64,000 nucleotides of DNA from Siphonodentalium dalli (taxonomy: Eukaryota > Mollusca > Scaphopoda > Gadilida > Siphonodentaliidae). This document shows positions 1-12,524 of the stretch, one piece after another. A model generated the notes under the pieces. The model saw only the letters and a list, made by a program, of their open reading frames with translations. It did not search any database and was not told the origin of the DNA. The position numbers and the translations under genes were made by a program. The stretch lies in contig CP136067.1 in assembly GCA_032622095.1 (NCBI GenBank), positions 97,456,707 through 97,520,706 of the forward strand, written 5' to 3'. The first letter of the stretch is position 1. Each line of letters starts with the position of its first letter.

Positions 1-175
1 ACCACTGGTCTGTCTGGACCAGGTTTAAACCAGAGATGACGAATGCGTCCCTTAGACCTGCGGTCGCGGGTTTAAACCACGGATTTTGCTGACTCGCGGC
101 GGTTTAAACCTAGAGGTATACTATACGTGGACCAGGTTTACAACTGATATGCCGATTCGGGCCATACAGTTTTAT
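1..175. mobile_element. GTTTAAAC-rich foldback element (fragment)
   Basis: The block holds several GGTTTAAACC motifs and GATGACGAATGCG. The same ordered words recur in inverted order at 60655-60810 and 61790-61880 (CTGGACCAGGTTTAAAC, GCGACCGCATGCG, TTCGTCAT). It is probably a non-autonomous foldback family. The left end may lie outside the window. Confidence 0.5.
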
Positions 176-191
176 TTGCAATTAAGCTATA

Positions 192-2057
192 TTATATATT
201 TGCTGCGAATGTCTGTCTGTCTTGTCTGTCTTGTCTGTCTGTCTGTCTGTCTATGTTCTATAGAAATTCACGCAGACCATCTAGGTGGAACCAAACGGAT
301 CTAACAGGGGTAACTTTTACGAAGAAGCTAATGGTGGGGGTTAGACTTTTCTAAAGTGACGCTGTTGTTGTCAGGGGACGAAAAGGGTAGGGGCAGCCAA
401 ACATTTTGTCGCCGATTTCCACCAAACTTATACATAATCATCTCCATGAGGATTCTAACGATGTGGTTTAAGATGTCAACAGTGCCGCCGTTTGAATCAG
501 GGGTGCACGGAAGAAGAGAGGGGCGCACCACAATTGATAAAACTATTTTAGCGCCGATTTCCCCCACATTGATACGCATTCTTCTCCATGATATGCGGAC
601 GCTAATTGTGTGGTTTAAATATGTCAAGAGTGGCGCCGTTCGAGGCATGGTGCACTGAAGTGTGGGGGCACACCACAATTCATAAAATTATTTTTATAGC
701 CGATTTCTACCAAATTCTTATCCATGGTGAGGAATATGATGGTGTGGTTTAAAAATGTAAAAAGTGGCGCCGTTCGAGCGAGGGGTGCGCGGAATGGGAA
801 AGGAGAGCCAAAATTGATAAAACATATTTTAGCGCCGATTTCCATCAAATAGATACACATTCTTCTCCATGATATGATGAATCTAATGGTGTTGATTAAA
901 TATGTCAAATATGGCGCCGTTCGCGTGAGGGGTGCACGTCAAATTTGTGCCGCTTGTGTGAGTGATTTGTGGACACTAAATTTGATAAGAATTTGCTTAG
1001 TCGCAAATTACCACAAAACGTATTCATAATCATATCCATGCTATCATGAGTCCAATGGTGTGGCTTAATTAAGATTGTCAAGAGTGGCGTCATTCGAGTA
1101 AGAGTGCATTAGCTGAAGTGGAGAGGGTACCAAAATTGATACAATTATTTTAACCCCGATTTCCTCCAAATTGATACATTCTTCTACATGATTCGAAGAT
1201 TCTAATCGTATGATTTAAAGCCGACACATTGTGTCGTTTGGGTGATAGATGGGGGGGGGGGGCACTAAATTTAACAATAATGTGTTTAGTCGCCGATTGC
1301 CACCAAACTTATACCTAATAATTTCCATGATATCTGGAGTCTAATGATGTGGTTATAAGATATCAAAAGTGGCGCCGTTCGAGTCAAGGTTCATGGAGGG
1401 GCCCGGGGGAGGAAGCAAAATGTTTAGCGTCGATTTCCACCAAACTGACACATTCTTCTCCGTGATATAAGAATCTAATCGTGTGATTTAAAGATGTCAA
1501 ATTGGTGGCCTTTGGTGAGAGATAGGGGATATCAGATGTATAATAGAGTGGCATAGTAGCACAAATCTGTAAAAAAATGTGACGTTATTCGAGTCAGGTG
1601 TGCACCAAATTGATATACATTCTTCTCCATGAAATGAGGGATATAATGGTGTGGTTTACAAATGTAAAAAATGGTTGCACGGAATGGGAATTGGGAACCA
1701 AAATTGATAAACAATATTTGTAGCGCCAATTTCCACCAAATTGATACAAATTCTTCTCCAGGATACGAATAATTAATTGTTCGATTTAAAGACGCCAAAT
1801 TGGTTCCGTTTGGGTGAGAGATGTAGGCATTAAATTTGATACTAATTTGTTTAGTTGGCGATTTCCACCAATGTTTTATATTGTCAGCTGCATAATGAGT
1901 CTTAATTGTGTGTTTAAAGATGTCAACAGTGGCTCCGATTGAGTCATGGATAGGAAATGACGGGTCACCAAAAGCTGAAAACAATATGATTAGCGCCGAT
2001 TTCCATCAAATTCATACACGTTCACTTAACCTGGGCAACGCCGGGTAACCCTGATAG
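192..2057 (+). mobile_element. Helitron-like element, family A copy 1 (degenerate ends)
   Basis: The 5' side is a decayed TATATTTGCTGCGAATGTC followed by a CTGT microsatellite (about 206-252); the better copy at 9451 starts TCTATATTTGCGAATGTC. The 3' end at 2028-2057 holds the hairpin ACCTGG-GCAACG-CCGGGT followed by AACCCTGATAG, where intact copies have CTAG. The body is a degenerate tandem array. It lacks the about 1-kb unique 3' segment found in copies 2 and 3, so it is a deletion derivative. No Rep/helicase gene is present, so it is non-autonomous. Confidence 0.7.
330..2030 (+). repeat. Degenerate tandem array inside Helitron A copy 1
   Basis: Units of about 150-160 bp alternate between two types, one with TTTAGCGCCGATTTCCACC and one with TTTAGTCGCCGATTGCCACC. 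Each is followed by CAAA(C/T)T(T/G)ATAC, a TTCTTCTCCATGATA or ATCATCTCCATGATA segment, GGAATCTAATCGTGTG and GTGGCGCCGTTCGAGTCAGG. The true period is therefore a dimer of about 300 bp. The same array fills copies 2 and 3. Short open frames here are chance products. Confidence 0.75.
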
Positions 2058-5000
2058 TAATATCATATATACATGTACAAGGCGATAACAAACATCAACA
2101 CATATGTGCTAATATTATACCTCACGTGACTTTCTCGCGTTCTGATTGGCTGCACACTATTTTACGACAGTACCCAGCAGGATTCCTACTCGCCTACTAT
2201 TCTTTTTCCCTTTATAAAACATACTCATTTCGCGCAATCGGATTGCCGCCCGAAGACACAGATATTTTGTGAGAATTGACACCAATGTTCAATATACATG
2301 TAATACAATAAATAGTGCATATCTTGTCGTTGACTATGCCAAATTAGTGTTCCTTTAGAAGGTATAATCCGCTTACTTGCAGATCGTGGCCTATTCATCC
2401 TCTCTGAACGCAATTTTTGGCATAGTCAACTCCAAGCCATGCATTATATATGTACTAGTTCAGCAAACGAATGTGCAAATCTCAATGGCGAACAATAGGA
2501 ACAATAAAATCTAAGTATTCCCAAATGCCAATCTGGTTCTCGCTGAATACCCTCTTGAAATGTTGGAGAGACACGTTCACCGCCCGATATTTTCTCCTCT
2601 GCATGAGGTTCAACCTTGCCGCCGCCACCATGTTGCATTATGGTCGATTTATGTGGTGAATCATGTCGAATATGTTGCATTCGCTATCTTACTTTATTAA
2701 GTTATTTATATAGGCTCATTTCGATGAGACAATTAACTTACCGCCATTTGAGATTTAAGTGTAGAAATGACATGCCAATGTTGTGACAATGACGCGTTAT
2801 TTGGAAAGACACACAAGAGACGTCCAACTATGTGCATGGAACCGAATAATGTAAATGTTACTATAGAGCAACAGGATAGTCGATAATAGCATACTTACCG
2901 ATTCGGAAAGGTAGTTTTACAGCAGCAACACATGAACATTATTGACACTGAGTTGTTCAGACTACGATTGGTCGCATAACTAAATGGAAACCTTCAGAAC
3001 GCAATGCAACGAGACTAGAAGTCTCAGCTCTAGAGGGTAGCCCCACTACAAAGACAATTGACGAGTGTTAGTGTTGAGGCTGCATTCACGTGAAAAGGGA
3101 GAGCGGGTGTTCATACAGCATACACGGAGCTTGTTTGTCGCATCGATTCCAAACACGTAGTTTAGAGTAGACCACGCGTTTGGGAAGATGTCATTGTTTC
3201 GAAATGCGTTATGGTCAAAGATCAAGAGTTCAATACACAATATAGCTTTGTTGATACGGCATATATACTACAAGTAGCTGCTATATATACATGTGTCTTA
3301 TTGCGTATGACCCATGATATTTGTATTTGTTATCCACCAGTCTACATGTGTTATCACATTTTATTGAACTAAATAAAGAAAATACAAATACAAATTTCTT
3401 GTCATCACTGATAGTTTTGTTGGTCCAAAAACTACCAGATGCAGAAACGTCATTCGCGTATTTAACAATAACTATTTAGTTCTAAGCGCAAAATTTCATA
3501 CCCTTGGTCTACATTTCTCCAAACTTTAGAGATATGCCGGTCTAGTGCGGATTGGTTATGGACACCATTAATAATTAATACATTAAGGTATCCAAGATTT
3601 TCACTATAGACCATAAATTGCAGTCGTGACGGCAATTCTAACTTTTAAAATATATTTACTCAAACTCATAAAAAGTGCACTTAGGACAAATTGGAACTCA
3701 GGTCGTGAAATCTATCGTCATATATCCAACCTTCTATGTCGGCGGATGTTCGCACCGATTGCAATTTAAAAGATAACTATGCAAAGGAACTTTTAGTCCA
3801 GCAACTTACAGGAAATATGCGAACATCATTAACTCCCTGTTGTGCCAACTCACCCAATATCTCCGACCAGAAGGATCTGACATATCGCGAGTTCCAAAAA
3901 CTACTTTGCTACTATGTGCTATTTTGTGATGAGTAACAGTGACTGGTGTTTGTGCAATGGCTGTTAACTGCAACAACGTATCAGGTTGAACTCTCTTTGA
4001 ACATTCAATCAGGAGAGAGCCAGTCGCTGTCCAGGTCCTGATCGGTTTGATATATTTCAATTGTACAGCAATACTTTGAAGTATCTTATCAAAGACAAAT
4101 ACATAAAGTATTTTATAGTCGGACCGAAGCTAAGAACAAAGTACTGTGGAGATACCCCAGCATTATTGACTCATCATTCTTACGACCAGGTCGTGGTTTT
4201 TTGGTTTGAATTACCATGTAAAAAGCAAACAATCGACAACTAACACAGAAGCCGCAGCTGTCGCCTTCGAATTCGTGTGTGGCCAAAGGCTTGCACACAG
4301 CTGAAGCGGTGACACCTTCATCCACTGCATGTAACAGCCTCGTGGTACCTCACCACAACGGGCAGGCGTGAACAATACATGATTCAATATTCAACAATCA
4401 TCAGTACGAACACCAAGGAGACAGGGGAGAACATAAACATCATACATGAAAAAACAGAAAACAGTACTTCAAACATTAGGCGAACAATACAACAGATAAA
4501 CAAAATTGAATCTGAAACAATGTAGGGAGGCGTAACCAGCCGATTGATTGATCAACTCAACCACCCGTCTTGAAGAGATGTAGAACTAAAGTGAACCACG
4601 AGCTAAGCCGGATGGGCAGGTCGATGCCTCACGTGGTGTGGCCGGCATTGTACAGCCATGACCCAAACGCCACACCTCACGGTGCCAAATTAGGGGATTG
4701 TTACCACTCGTGGTGGGGCGGTATGCCTATTCTACTCAGGCCCACACGGGGTGTGTTACGAATTGAATAGGTTACAATCCTTGTAATTTGTGTAGGTCTG
4801 TCATTCGTTTATCTCAACCACGAAATCAACATCCAACGGAATAATTGACTCTTGAGTAGAATTAGCAAATACCAGATGGAGATGGAAATGAAAATCGGGC
4901 AATACGTCAGTTTTCGACATGTCGTAAAATGTATGCGGAAACACGCAGGAGCAAGACGAAACCTAATCTTTTAAAATAAAATATCATTCTTTCACCGAAT

Positions 5001-5591
5001 GCAAAGATGATATGCTGATCATCTGAGTCCTTCTATAATAGTTGTATAAACAATGCTAAATGTACTGGTCTCTTAATAGAGGCTGGTGTATTCACCACGT
5101 GCATATTACATAAACAATAAATAACTACATGGCCAACGTTTGAAATGAAGCTGGTAGGTATTAGGATAATTACTCCCTGATGTCCTTTCAGTTCAGGAAT
5201 ACCTTGGGGTCCAATTATTCAATGTGACCATTCAAATATGGCAGGCGCTATTGTAGGACCTGTTGGTGTGCATAAATATGATATCTGATCCACGAATTTA
5301 TGTCCCGACGAAAACACTTTTTGACAGCAAACCTTGATAATCGATGCCGGCAAAATAAAAGTCATTCGCAGTACACTGAATATACACTTAAGTGCACAGT
5401 CTGGTTGATATTGATCTAGCGTTATGTTTGCGCATGTTGGTAAGAGCTATATCACCATCATCATGCATATCGTGACATGTTGTTGGTGTTACTAGACGCA
5501 CACTCATAATACAAGCTCCACCTAGAAAAACTGACCCGAGAGAGCCATCAAGTACCAACAATATCTAGGAACATTAGTTGCGTAATAGACA
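2058..5591. other. 5' flank of the lectin gene, mostly unique sequence
   Basis: No convincing gene is seen. Between 2140 and 2220 there is an inverted CCAAT box (GATTGGCT) and a TATA-like CTTTATAAAAC, but no credible transcript follows. GTTGACTATGCCAAA at 2331 and its inverted copy ending near 2430 form a small inverted repeat of about 100 bp. At 4560-4765 a block resembles 29400-29580 (TAGGGGATT followed by a CGTGGTGGGGCGG/CGTAGTGGTACGACGG-type segment and ACGGGGTG), suggesting an old dispersed repeat. Confidence 0.35.
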
Positions 5592-5921
5592 ATGGAACGG
5601 AGGCATCTAAAAGCAAGGAACTTTAAAGAACATACATGGTGTTGGTTCTGGGAACAGTTTAAATTCGGTTTGTTGTGTGGTTTGCTGCTTAATGTTGTCG
5701 GCGTCAGTGCCAATGTTTTTCAATCGGCAGCAGATGATTTTCTCATTGAAATAAAACTTTCAAATTACAAGAGATGTGAGACAATGTGCAAGAGACACGC
5801 AGACTGTATCAAGATCGGATACAACGTTAAAACAAAGATGTGCGTTCTCCTGCAGCCAGTTACACCGGGAGCAACAACATCGCCAAATGAGTGGTTCGTG
5901 CTAGAAATCGATGGAAACAAG
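5592..5921 (+). CDS. Exon 1: signal peptide and PAN/apple domain
   Basis: The ATG is preceded by in-frame stops (TAA TAG six bases upstream), so it is the first possible start. Residues 1-23 are charged and aromatic, residues 24-40 are a hydrophobic stretch (FGLLCGLLLNVVGVSA), consistent with a signal peptide with a long n-region. Residues about 42-110 match a PAN/apple module: an extended first strand, then the clustered cysteines R-C-E-T-M-C-x5-D-C and, 11 residues later, M-C-V-L. PAN domains are small disulphide-rich modules that bind proteins or carbohydrates. The exon ends at AAG|GTCAGA (donor at 5922), phase 0; beyond it the frame turns hydrophobic and then stops, so read-through is unlikely. 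PAN combined with a lectin domain suggests an extracellular recognition protein. The domain call rests on cysteine spacing and is inferred by eye. Confidence 0.72.
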
Positions 5922-6616
5922 GTCAGATTTGTTTTATTTATTCGTGTTGGTATATGGTATACCAGAGTAAGCTCGGAGTGTTTATATATTAATCATTACA
6001 TGTTATTCCATATTGGCAAATATTACGGAGATTTTCCTTAGATTAGTTCCTACAAACCAGGTAATAATATAAAATGGAAATTAATCAAAGACCCCACAGT
6101 ATAGCATGCATATGATAATACGTACTAAATAATTCTCAAATGACACTTGTTCTGAGTCCCAACATGACAGGGTTTCAGTCCGAGCATATAATCTAAATCA
6201 CTGATGTTCGTATTTCAATTATATAATGTGATGATAATCAACGACGCCAGCGCTTCAACATTACTATCAGATGGTGTTCATATTTTCGATCTGACTGAAA
6301 TAATATACATATCTTTGTGATCGGGTGTGACATGTTTATACACGTAAGCTAAGTTAATCATATGCTCATTCTGTACTAACATAGGCCTTTGTAAAATGAA
6401 TACTAATAATAATTTATTTAAAACCGGTAAAACCACATGTTTGATATAAAACGGTTAAGAATGTCGCAACACGTGCTATACAAGATGTATAATTGTTTAT
6501 CCCCTCTGTAGAATTGTAAGCCTTCTTAGGCACCATTGTTCTTCTAGGGCCATACCACGCCGTATCCCGGTGTTCTTGTTCGATATATGTTAACTAAACA
6601 GGAAACACTTATTTCG

Positions 6617-8918
6617 TATTACCCCGCAAAAATTGTCGTCGCCATATAGAGAAGACAGATTTTACACGGGTCATAACAATCTCGTATGCCCCGTGTAAAA
6701 GTGATATTACCCCGCAAAAATTGTCGTCGCTATATAGAGAAGACAGATTTTACAAGGTCATAACAATCTCGTATGCCCCGTGTAAAACTTATATTACCCC
6801 GCAAAAATTGTCGCCGCTATATAGAGAAGACAGATTTTACAAGGTCATAACAATCTCGTATGCCCCGTGTAAAACTGATATTACCCCGCAAAAATTGTCG
6901 TCGCTATATAGAGAAGACAGATTTAACAAGGTCATAACAATCTCGTATGCCCCGTGTAAAAGTGATATTACCCCGCAAAAATTGTCGTCGCTATATAGAG
7001 AAGACAGATTTTACACGGGTCATAACAATCTCGTATGCCCCGTGTAAAAGTGATATTACCCCGCAAAAATTGTCGTCGCTATATAGAGAAGACAGATTTT
7101 ACAAGGTCATAACAATCTCGTATGCCCCGTGTAAAACTTATATTACCCCGCAAAAATTGTCGTCGCTATATAGAGAAGACAGATTTTACAAGGTCATAAC
7201 AATCTCGTATGCCCCGTGTAAAAGTGATATTACCCCGCAAAAATTGTCGTCGCTATATAGAGAAGACAGATTTTACAAAACTTGTCGTCGCTATATCAAG
7301 AAGACAGATTTTACACGGGTCATAACAATTTCGTATGCCCCGTGTAAAACTGATATTACCCCGCAAAAATTGTCGTCGCTACATAGAGAAGACAGATTTT
7401 ACACAGGTCATAACAATATCGTATGCCCCGTGTAAAACTGATATTACCCCGCAAAAATTGTCGTCGCTATATAGAGAAGACAGATTTTACACGGGTCATA
7501 ACAATCTTGTATGCCCCGTGTAAAACTTATATTACCCCGCTAAAATTGTCGTCGCTATATAGAGAAGACATATTTTACAAGGTCATAACAATCTCGTATG
7601 CCCCGTGTAAAACTGATATTACCCCGCAAAAATTGTCGTCGCTATATAGAGAAGACATATTTTAAACGGGTCATAACAGTCTCGTATGCCCCGTGTAAAA
7701 CTGATATTACCCCGCAAAAATTGTCGTCGCTATATAGAGAAGACAGGTTTTACACGGGTCATAACAATCTCGTATGCCCCGTGTAAAACTTATATTACCC
7801 CGCAAAAATTGTCGTCGCTATATAGAGAAGACATATTTTACAAGGTCATAACAATCTCGTATGCCCCGTGTAAAACTGATATTACCCCGCAAAAATTGTC
7901 GTCGCTATATAGAGAAGACATATTTTAAACGGGTCATAACAATCTCGTATGCCCCGTGTAAAACTGATATTACCCCGCAAAAATTGTCGTCGCTATATAG
8001 AGAAGACAGATTTTACACGGGTCATAACAATCTCGTATGCCCCGTGTAAAACTTATATTACCCCGCAAAAATTGTCGTCGCTATATAGAGAAGACAGATT
8101 TTACACGGGTCATAACAATCTCGTATGCCCCGTGTAAAACTGATATTACCCCGCAAAAATTGTCGTCGCTATATAGAGAAGACAGATTTTAAACGGGTCA
8201 TAACAATCTCGTATGCCCCGTGTAAAACTGATATTACCCCGCAAAAATTGTCGTCGCTATATAGAAAAGACCGATTTTACACGGGTCATAACAATCTCGT
8301 ATGCCCTGTGTAAAAGTGATATTACCCCGCAAAAATTGTCGTCGCTATATAGAGAAGACAGATTTTACACGGGTCATAACAATCTCGTATGCCCTGTGTA
8401 AAACTTATATTACCCCTCAAAAATTGTCGTCGCTATATAGAGAAGACAGATTTTACACGGGTCATAACAATCTCGTATGCCCCGTGTAAAAGTGTTATTA
8501 CCCCGCAAAAATTGTCGTCGCTATATAGAGAAGACAGATTTTACACGGGTCATAACAATCTCGTATGCCCTGTGTAAAACTTATATTACCCCTCAAAAAT
8601 TGTCGTCGTTATATAGAGAAGACATATTTTACAAGGACATAACAATCTCGTATGACCCGTGTAAAACTGATATTACCCGGCAAAAACTGTCGTCGCTATA
8701 TAGAGAAGACAGATTTTACACGGGTCATAACAATCTCGTATGCGCTGTGTAAAACTTATATTACCCCTCAAAATTTGTCGTCGCTATATAGAGAAGACAT
8801 ATTTTACAAGGACATAACAATCTCGTATGACCCGTGTAAAACTGATATTGCCCGGCAAAAACTGTCGTCGCTATATAGAGAAGACAGATTTTACAAGGTC
8901 ATAACAATCTCGTATGCC
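6617..8918 (+). repeat. 87/88-bp satellite array, about 26 units
   Basis: The unit starts TATTACCCCGCAAAAATTG, continues TCGTCGCTATATAGAGAAGA, and ends with TTTTACACGGG, a 19-nt spacer and CCCGTGTAAAA. These 11-bp arms let each intact unit form a hairpin. Some units carry ACAAGGTCAT instead of ACACGGGTCAT; they are 87 bp and lose the stem. One unit near 7265-7300 is truncated. A three-unit block at about 7555-7800 is duplicated at about 7818-8050, so higher-order repeats exist. The array lies in intron 1 about 700 bp after exon 1. Overlapping open frames on the + strand are repeat artefacts. Confidence 0.93.
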
Positions 8919-9271
8919 CCTAGTAGAATTTTTATGACCTGGCAAAAGTTTGAAGGTCTAATGTACATCTTTCAAAGCCACGTTGATTCCTGGTGTGATG
9001 TTATCTTGCTACTCTTGCTTCATTTATTTACGTTGTCTGACTCATTTACCATTACTATTTTTGAAGTGTATTGCTCTCTTTTATATCTCCTAACATATAG
9101 ATTCCAAAAGTAAGCGAGGCCAGCAAGTATTTATGGACAAATTGTGGAAACAGCTATATAAATATATTCATCGTATGAGCAGTCTAATCAAATAGAGTTA
9201 CTGTTCGTTGCTCGTTTCCGCGCTTTATGTCTGTGTGAATATCTTGTTAATTTTGACCGGGGATAAATACA

Positions 9272-9397
9272 TTACACGGCTTGTTGATGGGGGATATGCC
9301 CCGGTCGACTCTCTTATCCCCCTCGGCTATCGCCTCGGGGGATACGAGCATCTACCGGGGCATACCACACCGTATCCCCCATCAACAAGCCGTGTAA
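9272..9397. mobile_element. Three-tier hairpin next to the satellite
   Basis: Perfect 25-bp outer arms (9272-9296 and 9373-9397, starting TTACACGGCTTGTTGATGG) enclose 9-bp arms TGCCCCGGT/ACCGGGGCA and then 8-bp arms TATCCCCC/GGGGGATA. GGGGCATACCACACCGTATC at 9357 also occurs, slightly changed, at 6547-6568 on the other side of the satellite. It is probably the palindromic end of the element from which the satellite expanded. Confidence 0.7.
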
Positions 9398-9450
9398 CTT
9401 ATAATATACCAGGAACTTGTAAGGTTCTCAATTCGAATGAAATATCTATA

Positions 9451-9464
9451 TCTATATTTGCGAA

Positions 9465-9495
<31 letters not shown>

Positions 9496-12285
9496 GTTCT
9501 ATAGAAATTCACAGGGGACCATCTAGATGATGCCAAAGGGGTCTACTAGGGGTAGCTTTTTACGAGAAAGATAATGGTCGGGGTTAGAATTTTCTAAAGT
9601 GACGCCGTTGTTGTCAGGGGCAGAAAAGGGGGAGGGGCAGAAAAAAAATTTGTCGCCGATTGCCACCAAACTTATATATAATCATCCCCATAATATGAGG
9701 AATATAATGGCGTGGTTTAAATATGGCAAAAGTCGCGCCGTTCGCGTCAGGGGTGCCCGGAAGGGGGGGGGGCAGATTTTTTTTCTCTCGCCGATTGCCA
9801 CGAAACTTACATATAATCATCCCCATGATATGAAAAATCAACGGTGTGGTTTAAATTTGTCAAAAGTGGCGTCCTTTGAGCCAGGGATGAACGGAAGGGG
9901 AGAGGGGCACCAAAATTGATAAAACTAATTTTAGCGCCGATTTCCACCAAATTTATATATATTCTTCTTCATGATACAAGAAATCTAATTGTGCGATTTA
10001 ACAACGCCAAATTGTTGTTTTTGGATGAGAGATTGGGAGGGGGTGGGCACTAATTTTGATAATAAGTCGCCGATTGCCACCACACTTATACAAAATCACC
10101 CACATGGTATGAGGAGTCTAATTGTGTGGCTTTTATCTGTCAAATGTGGCCTCATTCGAGTCAGGGTTGCATTGAAAGGGACAGGGGCACCAAAATTGAT
10201 GCACAATTTTTTTAGCGCCAATTTCCACCAAATTGATACACGTTCTTATCCATGATACGAGGAATCTAATCGTGACTTAAAGACGCCATAGTGGTGCTGT
10301 TTATGTGAGAGATGGGGAGGGGAGGGATTGGCACCAAATTTGATAAAAAAAATTGTTTAGTCGCCGATTATCACCAAACTTATAAACAATCATCTCCATG
10401 ATATCAGGAGTGTAATCGTGTGGTTTTAGGATGTCACAAGTGGGGCCATTCGAGTCAGTGGCGTATAGAGATGAGAGGGACACACAAAAAAAATATCTAT
10501 ATGTTTAGTGCCGATTTCCACCAGATTGATACATATTCTTCTCCGTGATACGAGGAATCTTATCGTGTGGTTTAGATACACCAAATTGGTGCCCTATGGG
10601 TGAGATATATGGGGACCTTAATTTTGATACGAATTTGTATACTCGCCAATTTTCACCAATTTCATATATATGCATCTCTAATCTCTAATGATTCTTAGTG
10701 TGTGTAGCTTGAGTCCGAAATAGGGACGGGAGGGTCACCAAAACTGATACAAAATATTTTTAGTACCAATTACCATCAAATTCAGACACGTTCTTCTCAA
10801 ATGATACAAGAAATAAAAGCGTGCTGTCTGTCTGTCTTTTTGTCTGTCTGTGTGCGTTCTATATATAACTTCTCGCGGTACAATCGAATGGCACCAAGGC
10901 GTTCTAAGAGGGGTAATTTTTAACAAGGAAGATAATGGTGCGGGTTAAAATTTTCTAAAATGACGCTGTTGGTGGGATGGGAAATTAAAAAAATATGGTG
11001 AAATAGTTTTGTCGCTGATTTCCACCAAACGAATACATAATCTTCCCAATATGGTGTTGTTCGAGTCAGCGTTGCATCAACAATTGATTTAATAAACCAA
11101 ATTCCACCAAATTCATACACTTTTTTCTCTAATGATATACCATGAATTAAATCACATTTGGTGTCGTTTGCGTCACGGATGGCGAGCGGATATGCACTAT
11201 CATTGATAATTCTTGCTATTCGCCGATATCCACATATAAGATATGTACAGTCACCAGGCCATCTCCATATCATTTTAAGTAGTTGGGCGTTCACATTTCA
11301 CAATCCCGACATATGGTGACCCACATAAGTCACTTGAACAATTATATCTTCTTAACAGTCATATTTATATGGGAATGGCAATCAAGGCATTCACACAATG
11401 AGCTAGCAAAAAGAGATAACTAGAAGAAGCATTAAACGTATATGTATCATTCTATTGAAGAGATACATATATTCGTGCAAACTGAGAGACCTCGAACCGT
11501 CAGAGGATTGCATATATATAATAACAAAATTTAGTGTGTTCCATTCAATACAGTTTCCACAAAAAGTTACAATTTGTCAACAGACATGGAAGGCCTGTTC
11601 AAAAATAGTGGTCACAGTGTGCAGTCAAATATAGTTTCTTCTGATATACAAGAAAATGCAGTTAGTATCACAAGACTTTTCAGGATCCTACCAATACTGA
11701 CATCTGACAAGGGTTTTAGAACAGACTCATCGACTGACATAAACAACTCAAAATCTCGCTCTGTGCCTGGCACATGTAGCTGATATATGTGTGAAGCAAC
11801 ATTTCGTTTAAACTAAGAATATTTAGCCAATATATAGCACCATGAACAGATGAGCACCTGGGAATTTCTTTGAAACATCTGTGTCTTCGTGGAGATATGA
11901 TAGCCAGGTGTCATCGAGATCTTAGTTCAACCCACTAGATTGATTGATACATCTCAATATGTAAAACCCAATTATCATCTTTTATCGAACTAATGTGTTT
12001 ATGATGTTCATGTATCATATTATAACGTCTAATGTATACGCAGTTGTAAATAAATAAATACTTCATTATTGGTGGAACGGATTAATCGCGATTAGATAAA
12101 CAGAATGACAATTGACAAGGTGAGCCACTACTTATATTCCATGACTGTAATAATCATGTGTTGTGATGCTATTTGAATATACAATTTATGAGAAAACGTA
12201 TAACACTTTAAGCAAGAGCATTCTCTATTCCCAACAAATATCCACAGCATACATTAACCTGGGCAACGCCGGGTAACCCTGCTAG
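9451..12285 (+). mobile_element. Helitron-like element, family A copy 2 (complete ends)
   Basis: The 5' end is A|TCTATATTTGCGAATGTC at 9451, followed by a CTGT microsatellite. The 3' end is the hairpin ACCTGG-GCAACG-CCGGGT, then 11 nt ending CTAG at 12285, followed by T. Insertion between A and T without target duplication, 5' TC, a 3' hairpin and CTRR are Helitron hallmarks. The array at 9570-11290 matches copy 1. A unique segment at 11300-12250 matches copy 3 in inverted orientation. There is no transposase, so it is non-autonomous, length 2835 bp. Confidence 0.85.
11580..11720 (+). pseudogene. Conserved block shared by Helitron A copies 2 and 3, possibly captured coding DNA
   Basis: In copy 2 this reads GLFKNSGHSVQSN... 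and in copy 3 (complement of about 40110-40220) GLFKNTGHSVQSN..., for about 33 residues. Many differences are conservative (S/T, I/L, S/T, D/E, Q/K). The frame breaks shortly afterwards in copy 3. Helitrons often capture gene fragments, so this may be an exon piece. I do not recognise the parent protein, and short conservation could be chance. Confidence 0.3.
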
Positions 12286-12524
12286 TATTCTAATAAAAAC
12301 AGAGTTACAAGTCCAAATACAAACATACCATGATAATGTGCAGTCGTAGTCATATGCTTGGGACTAGAGAAATAATAAGCACAATGCCAAGCATATGCAC
12401 AGAAGCTCAGTTTAGAGTGGTTAATACAAAATATTTGTATGGATAGAACATTTTGTTATCTTCTAAATCCAAGAAGTCGGTGTCATTCCACCCTAAACTG
12501 GGCTATCGACACACCAAAAACAAC

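Noticed and set aside
2140-2240. A promoter with inverted CCAAT and TATA-like box
   Set aside because: The motifs are individually common in AT-rich DNA and no credible transcript or coding frame follows.
3736-4060. Open frames on both strands
   Set aside because: They overlap each other, have no recognised motif and no supporting splice sites.
5922-6041. Exon 1 reading on past the donor to the stop
   Set aside because: After 5921 the frame becomes hydrophobic and low in PAN-like features, and a good donor (AAG|GTCAGA) sits exactly at the domain end.
6617-8918. CRISPR-like array of regularly spaced repeats
   Set aside because: The units are contiguous with no unique spacers, are 87/88 bp long, and lie in eukaryotic intron DNA. 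It is a satellite.
6721-9113. A repetitive protein gene with SLYREDRFYKVITISYAPCK repeats
   Set aside because: The frame shifts between 87- and 88-bp units, stops follow the 88-bp ones, and conservation follows the DNA unit rather than any reading frame.
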